NCBI GenBank assembly: GCA_013286315.1
Contig: JABDFX010000004.1
Span: 1-64,000 of the forward strand
Direction of reading: 5' to 3'
DNA length: 64,000 nt
Origin: Bacteroidota bacterium
Lineage (GTDB): Bacteria; Bacteroidota; Bacteroidia; Chitinophagales; Chitinophagaceae
Shown in pieces: positions 48,577 through 57,820 of the stretch. A program made the position numbers and the translations under genes. Under the pieces are notes generated by a model, which was not told the DNA's origin, made no database searches, and saw only the letters and a program-made list of their open reading frames with translations. Positions within the stretch are counted from its first letter, which is position 1. The number at the start of each line of letters is the position of its first letter.

Positions 48577-49101
48577 TTACCCGGTATGTTCCGGAATCGA
48601 TTTTATTTTTTTCCAGGTCTGAAAGTCCATGTCATATGCATGCTTTTGATCCGCAGTCACTTTTTTCGAATAGGTCATATGAAAGACGTCAGTAGGTATC
48701 TCGGGAAAAAAGGCATCGCCTTCCAAAAATGCAAATACCCTTGTCATATATATGGTATCGCATATTAAAATGGATTCTTTATAAATCTGTCCGCCACCTC
48801 CGATAAAGACTTCTTTTGCATCCATTTTTTTTGCCAGCTCAATGGCTTTTGTCAAACTGTCTGTATGCTGAACCTCCGGGTTTCCTGATGTATACCCTGG
48901 TCTGCGGCTGACTACAATATTAAATCTGCCGGGCAAAGGTTTGTTTCCCAATGCTTCGAAAGTCTTTCTTCCCATGATAATGGGAAGTCCCCAGGTGGTG
49001 TTTTTGAAAAACCGCATATCCTCAGGCAGATTCCATAGCATCTGTTTATTTTTCCCGATGGCATTGTTTTCAGATGCGGCAACGATGATGGATAGCTTCA
49101 T
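48577..49101 (-). CDS. folA: Dihydrofolate reductase
   Basis: LSIIVAASENNAIGKNKQMLWNLPEDMRFFKNTTWGLPIIMGRKTFEALGNKPLPGR. Confidence 0.97.
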   Translation of the reverse strand: MKLSIIVAASENNAIGKNKQMLWNLPEDMRFFKNTTWGLPIIMGRKTFEALGNKPLPGRFNIVVSRRPGYTSGNPEVQHTDSLTKAIELAKKMDAKEVFIGGGGQIYKESILICDTIYMTRVFAFLEGDAFFPEIPTDVFHMTYSKKVTADQKHAYDMDFQTWKKIKSIPEHTG

Positions 49102-49111
49102 AATGATTCAT

Positions 49112-49927
49112 TTATACAGCTACCTGGGCTTTAATCGACGGATGAGGATTGTAATTTTCCAAGCTGAAATCTTCAAACCGGAAATCAAATATATTTTTTA
49201 CTACCGGGTTCAGTTTCATTTGGGGTAAGAGATTGGGGGTCCTGGTCAATTGGAGCGCGGCCTGTTCGCGATGATTATTGTACAGGTGAACGTCGCCGAA
49301 ACTATGTATAAATTCTCCGGGATCCAGGTTGGTTACCTGGGCAATCATCAGGGTTAGTAAAGCATAAGATGCAATATTAAATGGAACGCCCAGGAAAACA
49401 TCCGCACTGCGTTGGTACAACTGGCAGCTTAATCGCCTGCGAACACCTTCGCGCTCCGGGGGGGCTACATAGAATTGAAATAATACATGACATGGCATCA
49501 GCGCCATTTGAGATAATTCCGCAACATTCCAGGTGCTGACAATTAACCGCCGGCTATCCGGATTCGCCTTTATCTGTTGAATCAAATCGCTGATCTGATC
49601 AATCTGTTTTCCATCTGCACCCGACCAGCTTCTCCATTGTTTGCCGTACACAGGTCCCAGATCGCCGTTTGAATTTGCCCATTCATCCCATATCCGAACT
49701 CCGTGCTCATTTAAATAAGCAATATTGCTGTCTCCTTTCAGGAACCAAAGCAGCTCATAAATAATGCTTTTCAGATGAAGTTTTTTTGTGGTGACCAGCG
49801 GGAATCCCTTTGTCAAATCAAATCGCATTTGATAACCAAAACAACTTTGGGTACCAGTGCCCGTTCTATCGCTTTTTTCAATGCCCTGTTCAGTCACGTG
49901 GCGAAGTAAATCCAGGTATTGCTTCAT
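49112..49927 (-). CDS. thyA: Thymidylate synthase
   Basis: [19 protein letters not shown]...[15 protein letters not shown]...[24 protein letters not shown]. Confidence 0.98.
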   Translation of the reverse strand: MKQYLDLLRHVTEQGIEKSDRTGTGTQSCFGYQMRFDLTKGFPLVTTKKLHLKSIIYELLWFLKGDSNIAYLNEHGVRIWDEWANSNGDLGPVYGKQWRSWSGADGKQIDQISDLIQQIKANPDSRRLIVSTWNVAELSQMALMPCHVLFQFYVAPPEREGVRRRLSCQLYQRSADVFLGVPFNIASYALLTLMIAQVTNLDPGEFIHSFGDVHLYNNHREQAALQLTRTPNLLPQMKLNPVVKNIFDFRFEDFSLENYNPHPSIKAQVAV

Positions 49928-50062
49928 ACGTGCAATTTACAGAAGTTCTGAAGTCTTATCAATCTGTTAACGATTCTGACATTTACCGCCTGAATAAACG
50001 GTGTATAACTTGTCAGCTCTGGCATGCGATTGGTAACTCCTATTTATTAAACTTCGAAGATT

Positions 50063-50437
50063 ATGAAACAATATGCAGCAGTCAGCGCTTTTCTTCTGGT
50101 AACATTGTTCACATCTGTCAGTGGTTTTGCCCAGGCCGGAGATCCAGCTGCCCGTGCAGCACAAATGAAACAAAAATTGATTACCGAACTGAAAATGACC
50201 GATGTGCAGGCCGATTCAGTGGTTGCTATTAACGCGTCATACAGACCACAGATGCGTGAAATTTTCCAGGATCAAACACTTAGCGAGGATGATAAAAAGG
50301 CGAAAATGAAAGCCATAACTGATCAGGCTGACAAGAGAATTCAACCCGTGCTGGGAGATCCGCTTTTCAAACAATATCAGGAATGGAGAGCGAGAAACAT
50401 GCAACAAATGCGGGCTGGTAAAGCAGGAAATAGTTAA
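50063..50437 (+). CDS. Small secreted helical hypothetical protein
   Basis: Signal peptide with Ala cleavage site; MKQKLITELKMTDVQADSVVAI. Confidence 0.65.
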   Translation: MKQYAAVSAFLLVTLFTSVSGFAQAGDPAARAAQMKQKLITELKMTDVQADSVVAINASYRPQMREIFQDQTLSEDDKKAKMKAITDQADKRIQPVLGDPLFKQYQEWRARNMQQMRAGKAGNS

Positions 50438-50460
50438 CGGCGAGCTATTATCCAGGGTCA

Positions 50461-52137
50461 TTAACTTTTTTTGACTTCCTTGGCCCACCCGTCTTTCAAA
50501 CCAACAGTCCTGTTAAATACCAGTTTCTGAGGACTGCTTTCTTTGTCAAGGCAAAAATATCCTTTACGGAGGAACTGGAAGCGATCATCCGGCCTGGCGG
50601 CGTCAAGAGAGGGTTCTGCCATGGCCGTTTTCAAAATTTCCAGTGAGCCAGGATGAATGTATTCTTTGAAATCTCTTTCTTCGGCTGCGGGATTTTCAAC
50701 TCTGAACAATCGGTCATATAAACGAAGTTCAACAGGAATAGCATGGGTCTTGCTGACCCAATGTAACGTGCCCTGCACTTTTAGACCTGAGGCATCTGTA
50801 CCGCTTTTACTTTCCGGCAGATAACTGCAACGGAGCTCGATAATTTTACCTTCATTATCCTTTATGACTTCGTCACACTGAATGATATAGGCGCTTTTAA
50901 GCCTTACTCTTTTCCCCGGCGCGAGTCTGAAAAACTTCTTAGGCGGATTCTCCATGAAGTCCTCCTGTTCGATATACAATTCTCTGCTGAACGGCAACGG
51001 ACGACTTCCACTTTTTTCAGATCCTTCCGGATAATCTTCGGAAATGAGGGTCTCTACCTGATCCGGGTAATTCGTTATGATCACTTTGAGCGGATCGAAG
51101 ACGACCATTTTTCTCATCGCGCGCTGATTCAGATCTTCACGCAGACAAAATTCTAACAGCGAGACGTCGATCAGAGTATCTCTTTTTTGTACCCCGATCC
51201 GGTCGGCAAAACTTCGGATGCTCTCAGGAGTATATCCGCGGCGACGAAGTCCCGAAATGGTTGGCATCCGGGGATCGTCCCAAGATTGCACAAAGCCTTC
51301 TTCAACAAGTTGCAACAATTTTCGCTTGCTCATGATCGTAAAAGTAAGATTCAGGCGGGCGAACTCGTATTGATGGGAAGGGAAGATTTCCAGTTTCTCT
51401 ATAAACCAGTCATACAAAGGGCGGTGTGACACGAATTCCAGCGTGCAAATCGAATGCGTAATTTTTTCTATGGCATCACTTTGACCATGTGCAAAATCGT
51501 ACATCGGGTAAATACACCAGGTATTACCCGTGCGGTGATGATGCGCTTTTTTAATCCTGTACATAATCGGGTCGCGCATGTGCATATTGGACGATGCCAT
51601 ATCGATCTTTGCCCGTAACACTTTTTCGCCGTCACCATATTTACCTGCTCTCATTTCGCTGAAGTACTGAATATTTTCAGCAATGGTTCTGCCGCGAAAT
51701 TTATTTGCGACACCAGGTTCGGTAGGCGTTCCCTTTTGAATTGCGATTTCTTCACTCGTACTGTCATCAACATAAGCCAGTCCCTTTTCAATGAGTTTTA
51801 GTGCAAATTGATAAAGCTGTTCGAAATAGTCAGAAGCATACAAAACCAATTCCGGACTAAATCCCAACCATTTTACATCTTTGATGATACTTTCTACATA
51901 TTCTGTTTCCTCTTTTGAAGGATTTGTATCGTCAAAACGCAGGTTGGTTTTCCCCCCGTATTTTTGAGCCAGTCCGAAATTCAGGCAAATTGATTTTGCA
52001 TGACCGATATGCAGATGACCATTCGGTTCCGGTGGAAAACGGGTGAGGATCGTTTTGTATTTGCCTTGTTTCAGGTCTTCCTCAACAATTTCCTCCAAAA
52101 AATTTAATGATTTCTCTTCTGCTTGTATTTCCGCCAT
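50461..52137 (-). CDS. glnS: Glutamine-tRNA ligase
   Basis: RFPPEPNGHLHIGHAKSICLNFGLA, LRFDDTNPSKE, FARLNLTFTIMSKRKLLQLV. Confidence 0.98.
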   Translation of the reverse strand: MAEIQAEEKSLNFLEEIVEEDLKQGKYKTILTRFPPEPNGHLHIGHAKSICLNFGLAQKYGGKTNLRFDDTNPSKEETEYVESIIKDVKWLGFSPELVLYASDYFEQLYQFALKLIEKGLAYVDDSTSEEIAIQKGTPTEPGVANKFRGRTIAENIQYFSEMRAGKYGDGEKVLRAKIDMASSNMHMRDPIMYRIKKAHHHRTGNTWCIYPMYDFAHGQSDAIEKITHSICTLEFVSHRPLYDWFIEKLEIFPSHQYEFARLNLTFTIMSKRKLLQLVEEGFVQSWDDPRMPTISGLRRRGYTPESIRSFADRIGVQKRDTLIDVSLLEFCLREDLNQRAMRKMVVFDPLKVIITNYPDQVETLISEDYPEGSEKSGSRPLPFSRELYIEQEDFMENPPKKFFRLAPGKRVRLKSAYIIQCDEVIKDNEGKIIELRCSYLPESKSGTDASGLKVQGTLHWVSKTHAIPVELRLYDRLFRVENPAAEERDFKEYIHPGSLEILKTAMAEPSLDAARPDDRFQFLRKGYFCLDKESSPQKLVFNRTVGLKDGWAKEVKKS

Positions 52138-52190
52138 ATTGATCCTATATCAGGGTGCAAAATTAATTCTTATAAGCCCAAATCCCAAAG

Positions 52191-52229
52191 TCACTTCCAT
52201 ACTTCCAGTCTTCCGGTGTTCCACACTTG
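52191..52229. repeat. Single-arm period-8 array
   Basis: tcacttccatacttccagtcttccggtgttccacacttg. Confidence 0.8.
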
Positions 52230-52231
52230 TT

Positions 52232-52900
52232 TTACCGTTCTCCAAATATCAACGTCCCCAATCTCACCATCGTCGACCCCTCTTCGATCGCTATAGGATA
52301 ATCGCTGCTCATACCCATACTAAGTGTATCTACGGGATCAGAAGGGAAGGACATTTTAATTTTTTCGAATATCATCCGAAGCCGGACGAATTCTTCCCGG
52401 ATTTGGGTTTTATTTTCAGTCATAGAGGCCATGCCCATACAACCTGAAATTTGCGAATGACTGAACCTTCCCTCCTGCCTGTTCCGGTTCACGGTAAGCA
52501 ATAATAAATCAAGCTCGGTTTCATCCAATCCAAATTTCGATTCTTCACGGGCAATAAAGATCTGCAGCAGACAACGTACGATCCGCTGGTTTTTTGATGC
52601 ATGCTTGTCAATTTCAAGCAATAACTTCAGGCTGTCCACCGATTGGATCATATAAATAAAAGGAACCAGGAATTTAACCTTATTGGTTTGCAGGTGTCCG
52701 ATGAAATGCCAACGGATATCCGTTGGAAGCTGAGCCTGCTTTTCCAACAATTCCTGTACATAATTTTCTCCGAAATCTCTTTGTCCCAGATCATACAGTG
52801 CTTGTATTTCTTCCACGGACTTTGTTTTGGATACCGCCAGTAGCTGTACACCGGAGGGTTTCAGTTTCTCAATGATGCCGGAATAATCATTCCTGTTCAT
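52232..52900 (-). CDS. YggS family PLP homeostasis protein
   Basis: LLAVSKTKSVEEIQALYDLGQRDFGENYVQEL...WHFIGHLQTNKVK...SMGMSSDYPIAIEEGSTMVRLGTLIFG. Confidence 0.96.
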   Translation of the reverse strand: MNRNDYSGIIEKLKPSGVQLLAVSKTKSVEEIQALYDLGQRDFGENYVQELLEKQAQLPTDIRWHFIGHLQTNKVKFLVPFIYMIQSVDSLKLLLEIDKHASKNQRIVRCLLQIFIAREESKFGLDETELDLLLLTVNRNRQEGRFSHSQISGCMGMASMTENKTQIREEFVRLRMIFEKIKMSFPSDPVDTLSMGMSSDYPIAIEEGSTMVRLGTLIFGER

Positions 52901-52907
52901 GCGAAAG

Positions 52908-54062
52908 TCATTTTAAAATGCTTCGCGAAATTACGATTCGTTGCACTTCACTGGTACCCTCATATATCTGTGTGATTTTTGCGTCCCGCATCAGCCTTTC
53001 CACATGATATTCTTTTACGTAACCATATCCGCCATGAATCTGTACGGCTTCAGTGGTCGTCCACATGGCGGTTTCACTCGCAAATACTTTGGCCATGGAA
53101 GAACTTATGGCATAGTCCCGACCATTGTCTTTATCGAGGGCAGCTTTTAAACATAACAATCGGGCAGCCTCAATACGGGTTGCCATGTCAGCCAGTTTGA
53201 ACTGAATGATCTGATGGTTTTTAATTTCCGTTCCAAAGGCTTTTCTTTCCTTTACATATTTTAGACATAACTCGTATGCTCCCGATGCAATTCCAAGCGC
53301 CTGGGAAGCAATGCCGATTCTGCCACCCGAAAGTGTTTTCATAGCAAATGAAAATCCAAATCCATCCTCTCCGATTCTGTTCTCTCTGGGAACTTTCACT
53401 TCATTGAAACTGACACTATGTGTGTCACTGCCACGGATCCCGAGTTTATTTTCTTTTGTTCCGACAGAAACGCCGGTTGAATTTTTTTCAACAATAAATG
53501 CATTGATGCCCCTGGATCCTTTTGTTGGATCTGTATGGGCCATCACAAGATATACGGATGCGGAATTTCCATTGGTAATCCAGTTTTTCATGCCATTCAG
53601 GACATAATGGTCCCCCTTATTTATAGCAGTCGTTTTTTGTGAGGTAGCATCACTACCCGCCTCCGGTTCGCTCAATAAAAATGCACCGATGTACAGATCA
53701 CCGTTTTTTTGTCCGGCTGCCAGGGGTCTTAGCCATTTTTCTTTCTGTAAAACGGATCCATATGCCTCCAGGCCCCAACAAACCAGCGAATTATTTACGC
53801 TCATCGCGACGGATACGCTGGAATCAATTTTACTGATTTCTTCCATCGCAAGTACATAACTAACCGTGTCCATGCCTGCACCACCATATTCCGGTGTAAC
53901 CATCATACCCAGGAATCCCAACTCCGCGAGCTTTAATAATTGTTCCCTTGGAAGTTTTTGCTGTTCATCCCTTTCAATAACGCCTGGTAAACATTCCTGC
54001 CTGACAAAATCTCTTGCTGCCTGCCGGATGGTCAATTGTTCTTCCGAGTAAGAAAAATCCAT
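52908..54062 (-). CDS. Acyl-CoA dehydrogenase
   Basis: FLLSEPEAGSDATS...NGMKNWITNG...GGYGYVKEYHVERLMRDAKITQIYEGTSEVQRIVISRSIL. Confidence 0.96.
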   Translation of the reverse strand: MDFSYSEEQLTIRQAARDFVRQECLPGVIERDEQQKLPREQLLKLAELGFLGMMVTPEYGGAGMDTVSYVLAMEEISKIDSSVSVAMSVNNSLVCWGLEAYGSVLQKEKWLRPLAAGQKNGDLYIGAFLLSEPEAGSDATSQKTTAINKGDHYVLNGMKNWITNGNSASVYLVMAHTDPTKGSRGINAFIVEKNSTGVSVGTKENKLGIRGSDTHSVSFNEVKVPRENRIGEDGFGFSFAMKTLSGGRIGIASQALGIASGAYELCLKYVKERKAFGTEIKNHQIIQFKLADMATRIEAARLLCLKAALDKDNGRDYAISSSMAKVFASETAMWTTTEAVQIHGGYGYVKEYHVERLMRDAKITQIYEGTSEVQRIVISRSILK

Positions 54063-54176
54063 AGTAAAAACGATGATCGCGGCAAAAATAGCAGAATTAC
54101 TGAGACAAAACTAACAACCGTTAGGTTTTGAACCCGAAAAGGGTTTAGCTACCTTTGAGCCCACGAAAAAAACGAT

Positions 54177-55622
54177 ATGGGTAAACAAGAACAATTAATT
54201 AAAGTAAGTTCCGAAATCGGACGCCTGCGTCGTCTCCTGGTACACAGTCCGGACAGCGGATTAGGGAAAGTAGTGCCTTCCAAAGCACAGGACTGGTTAT
54301 TTGAAGATATCGTTCACCTGGATACTATCCGGAGAAAGGAGTATGATTTCTATACCAAGTTGTTATTATATTTTCTCGATCCCGATTTAATACTGGGAAA
54401 ACTGAAGGCGATTGACGCGGAAAAAAATAAAAGAAATTTCTACAAACCGGACCACAAGGATTTTTTTCGATCTGATAAAGTGATTGAACTTCAGTGGTTG
54501 CTTGCTGAAATTCTGGAAGACCTGGAGATTCGTCTCAAACTGGCTGCATCTGTTTGTGCTATTGAGAATTGTTCCTACGACACCCAGAAAGAATTGCTCG
54601 AACTCAATCCCATTGCGCTTGCGAAGACATTTATTACCGGCACCCTGGAAAGTGGTCGCATGTTGTTCGCTCCCATACCCAATTTTATTTTTACTCGCGA
54701 TATCGGTATTGTTATAAATGAATTTGTCTTATTAAATAAACCAGCCAAAAAAGCAAGGACAAGGGAGGCGTTGATTGCAAAATACATTTTCTTCAATCAT
54801 CCCTTTTTTAAAGAATACCAGGATAATATTCTGGAACTCAATGATGGTTATCATCATTTTTTATTACCCAAGGAATCTGACGACCGGAAAGTTACCCTTG
54901 AAGGAGGTGATGTGATGGTGGTTACTAAGGATCATCTGCTGATTGGTGTGAGTGAACGGACGACCATGGAGGCAGCGCACCAGGCAATACAGCTGCTATT
55001 TGAAAAAAATGTTGTAAAAAAAATTACAGTCGTAAAGATTCCAAAGAAAAGGGACTATATGCATATTGATACTGTTTTTACCCAGATTCGAAAAGATGCC
55101 TGGGTGATGTTGGGCGTATTTTCCAAGAAATCCATGAAGCATGAAAATGAAGACTCCATACAAAGAGCATTGGAAGGATCAAAAAAAGATGAAAAATTAA
55201 AAATCATTCAGTTTAAGAAGAAGGATATTGAGAATCCTATTTATTTTGACAACCTCGAAGACCTGCTGACGGAAATCAGCAAAGTGGATCTGCAGTGTAC
55301 GGGTAGAGTAAAATTTATTTATTCCGGAAACAATGAATTCCCTTTTGATGCCCGGGAACAGTGGACCGATTCCTGTAATCTGCTGGCTTTGAAAGAAGGC
55401 GTGATACTGGGTTATGACCGAAACGACAAGACGATTGAGGCATTTAAAGAAAATGGGTTTGAAATCATACATGCACATGATTTGATCAGGCAGCTGGAAG
55501 ACGAAACTTTGAAAGTTGATCAGATAAAAGATACCGTCATACTGATGCCATCGGCCGAACTGTCTCGCGCGCGGGGTGGCTTTCATTGCATGAGTATGCC
55601 GTTACTAAGGGATGACCTCTAA
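54177..55622 (+). CDS. Arginine deiminase family protein
   Basis: FTRDIGIVIN, LEGGDVMVV, HIDTVFTQI and terminal ARGGFHCMSMPLLR catalytic-Cys motif; 481 aa. Confidence 0.9.
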   Translation: MGKQEQLIKVSSEIGRLRRLLVHSPDSGLGKVVPSKAQDWLFEDIVHLDTIRRKEYDFYTKLLLYFLDPDLILGKLKAIDAEKNKRNFYKPDHKDFFRSDKVIELQWLLAEILEDLEIRLKLAASVCAIENCSYDTQKELLELNPIALAKTFITGTLESGRMLFAPIPNFIFTRDIGIVINEFVLLNKPAKKARTREALIAKYIFFNHPFFKEYQDNILELNDGYHHFLLPKESDDRKVTLEGGDVMVVTKDHLLIGVSERTTMEAAHQAIQLLFEKNVVKKITVVKIPKKRDYMHIDTVFTQIRKDAWVMLGVFSKKSMKHENEDSIQRALEGSKKDEKLKIIQFKKKDIENPIYFDNLEDLLTEISKVDLQCTGRVKFIYSGNNEFPFDAREQWTDSCNLLALKEGVILGYDRNDKTIEAFKENGFEIIHAHDLIRQLEDETLKVDQIKDTVILMPSAELSRARGGFHCMSMPLLRDDL

Positions 55623-55685
55623 GCTAAAAGCGTGGAGCGTAAAGCAATATAAACTGTCAACAGTCATCTGTCAACCATCAACTAA
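55620..55685. repeat. Period-7 array with a change of unit (gcgtaaa to tgtcaac)
   Basis: gctaaaa gcgtgga gcgtaaa gcaatat aaactgt caacagt catctgt caaccat caacta. Confidence 0.75.
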
Positions 55686-55686
55686 T

Positions 55687-56589
55687 ATGCAAACCACTTC
55701 AAAGGTTTTAATGATCAGACCCCTGCATTTCGTATATAATGCTGAAACTGCTGTGAATAATAGTTTTCAGGTGAAAGGTGACCAGGAAAACCTGACAGGA
55801 AAAGCAGTACAGGAATTTGACACATTCGTCAATGCATTGCAGGATCAGGGTATTGATGTAACGGTGGTGGAAGATTCACCGGATCCCCATACACCTGACG
55901 CCATTTTTCCAAATAATTGGATCTCCTTTCATTCGTCCGGCATTTATTGTCTCTATCCCATGTTTGCACCAAACCGGAGAAAAGAACGGAAGGCGGAAGT
56001 GATTTCCATTGTTCAGAAAAAATTTCATTATGATCATTTGGTCGATTTCACCGGATATGAGTCTGAAAATCTATTTCTGGAAGGAACTGGCAGTATGGTT
56101 TTGGATCGCGAAAAACGACTCGCCTATGCCTGTTTGTCACCAAGAACCAGCGAAGTCGTCCTGCAGGATTTCTGTAATAAATTGGATTATCAGGCAGTTG
56201 TGTTTCATGCAGTAAATGAAACCGGGCAGGCTATTTATCACACCAATGTCATGATGTGTGTGGCTGACCGTTATGTAGTGATATGCCTGGATTCCATCAG
56301 AGATCCGTCTGAAAAAAAACATGTTGAAGAATCCATACTCCGAAGCGGAAAGGAAATGATACCCATCAGCAATAGTCAGATGAATCAGTTCGCAGGCAAT
56401 ATGCTTCAGTTGGAGGATGAACGCAAAGAGAAAATACTCATTATGTCAAGCGCTGCCTGGAACGCGTTGTTACCGGAACAGACAGAAAAACTTGCAAAAT
56501 ACAATCGAATAATGCATGCTTCTCTCCGGCAAATTGAAACCAATGGCGGTGGAAGTGCGAGATGTATGATTGCTGAAATTCATTTATAA
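55687..56589 (+). CDS. CtlX-like citrulline utilization hydrolase (amidinotransferase superfamily)
   Basis: DAIFPNNWISFHSSG...ENLFLEGTGSMVLDRE...YHTNVMMCVADRYVVICLDSI...GGGSARCMIAEIHL; start revised to MQTTSKVLMIRP. Confidence 0.88.
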   Translation: MQTTSKVLMIRPLHFVYNAETAVNNSFQVKGDQENLTGKAVQEFDTFVNALQDQGIDVTVVEDSPDPHTPDAIFPNNWISFHSSGIYCLYPMFAPNRRKERKAEVISIVQKKFHYDHLVDFTGYESENLFLEGTGSMVLDREKRLAYACLSPRTSEVVLQDFCNKLDYQAVVFHAVNETGQAIYHTNVMMCVADRYVVICLDSIRDPSEKKHVEESILRSGKEMIPISNSQMNQFAGNMLQLEDERKEKILIMSSAAWNALLPEQTEKLAKYNRIMHASLRQIETNGGGSARCMIAEIHL

Positions 56590-56736
56590 TGATTGCAATG
56601 AATTAACCCGATTTACTCCATGAGGATTCAATGCAAATGCTTATTTTTGGGACTTCTTTCGGAAAGATTAAAAAATTTCAACAGATATCGCCATTTGATT
56701 GAAACGGGTTCAAAAAATACAATGCTTTTCTAATTA

Positions 56737-57720
56737 ATGCAACAAAAAGTTTCAAAAATCGGGGTACTCACATCTGGTGGAGATTCGCCGGGAATGAATG
56801 CCGCCGTTCGCGCAGTTGTTCGTACGGGAATTTATTATGGATTGGAAGTTTTCGGTATTATGCGGGGATATAGCGGAATTATTGAAAATGATATTATCCC
56901 GCTCCATTCGCGTAGTGTGGCTAACATTATTCAACGGGGGGGCACGATTTTAAAAACTGCCCGTTGTAAGGAATTTTTTGAATACGAAGGAAGGTCCAGG
57001 GCCCATGCCAATTTGAAAAAGCTGGGAATCAACGGCCTCATTATAATCGGAGGAGACGGCTCTTTCCGGGGCGCCCACAGATTCAGTTCAGAATTCGAGA
57101 TTCCCTGCATAGGAGTACCGGGAACCATAGATAAGGACATTGCAGGGACTGATTTTACAATCGGTTTTGATACGGCAGTCAACACAGCAGTCGAAGCAAT
57201 CGATAAGATCAGGGATACCGCTGACGCACATGACCGCCTTTTTGTGATAGAGGTTATGGGCCGCGATGCCGGATATATTGCTTTGCACAGCGGGATTGCC
57301 ACTGGTGCCGAAAACATTCTGATACCAGAACGGAAAACAGATATTGAAGAACTCGTAAGTTCCCTGCAGGAAAAGGAAAAAAGAAAGAAACTGGTGAATC
57401 TGGTGGTGGTTGCAGAAGGAGATAATTACGGAGGCGCTGAAGAAGTAGCCAAAGTAGTAAAACAAAGACTTCCGAATATTGATACGCGTGTTTGTATTCT
57501 CGGCCATATTCAAAGGGGTGGATCACCGAGTTGTCTTGACCGGGTAATTGCCAGCCGGATGGGATACTCTGCTGTTGAATGTCTCCTGGAAGGGAAATAT
57601 AATGTGATGGTAGGTATTGTAAATAATAAGATTCATTATACCCCGCTGGAAAAAGCCGTAAAAGCCAAACAGAAAATCAGTGATGACTGGCTTAGGATTA
57701 TAAAAATATTGGCATCTTAA
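56737..57720 (+). CDS. pfkA: ATP-dependent 6-phosphofructokinase
   Basis: GVLTSGGDSPGMNAAVRAVVRTG...GTIDKDIAGTDFTIGFDTAVNTAVEAIDKIRDTA. Confidence 0.98.
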   Translation: MQQKVSKIGVLTSGGDSPGMNAAVRAVVRTGIYYGLEVFGIMRGYSGIIENDIIPLHSRSVANIIQRGGTILKTARCKEFFEYEGRSRAHANLKKLGINGLIIIGGDGSFRGAHRFSSEFEIPCIGVPGTIDKDIAGTDFTIGFDTAVNTAVEAIDKIRDTADAHDRLFVIEVMGRDAGYIALHSGIATGAENILIPERKTDIEELVSSLQEKEKRKKLVNLVVVAEGDNYGGAEEVAKVVKQRLPNIDTRVCILGHIQRGGSPSCLDRVIASRMGYSAVECLLEGKYNVMVGIVNNKIHYTPLEKAVKAKQKISDDWLRIIKILAS

Positions 57721-57812
57721 AGCTTGGCGCCGAACGCGTAAAGCTGAACGCTATTTAATGTGATAATTGGTTTAGCTTTAACCCTTAACTATTAACTTTT
57801 AACTCTTCACTT
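57718..57812. repeat. Two period-7 blocks between pfkA and pyk
   Basis: taaagcttggcgccgaacgcgtaaagctgaacgct, then reverse complement gagttaa aagttaa tagttaa gggttaa agcta. Confidence 0.75.
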
Positions 57813-57820
57813 TCAGTATC

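Noticed and set aside
54131-54145. Hairpin aaccc-gaaaa-gggtt upstream of the arginine deiminase gene
   Set aside because: Five-bp stem with no T-tract; likely chance.
55612-55686. N-terminal extension of the CtlX-like ORF
   Set aside because: Translated from the repeat array and overlapping the upstream gene; MQTTSKVLMIRP is the natural start.
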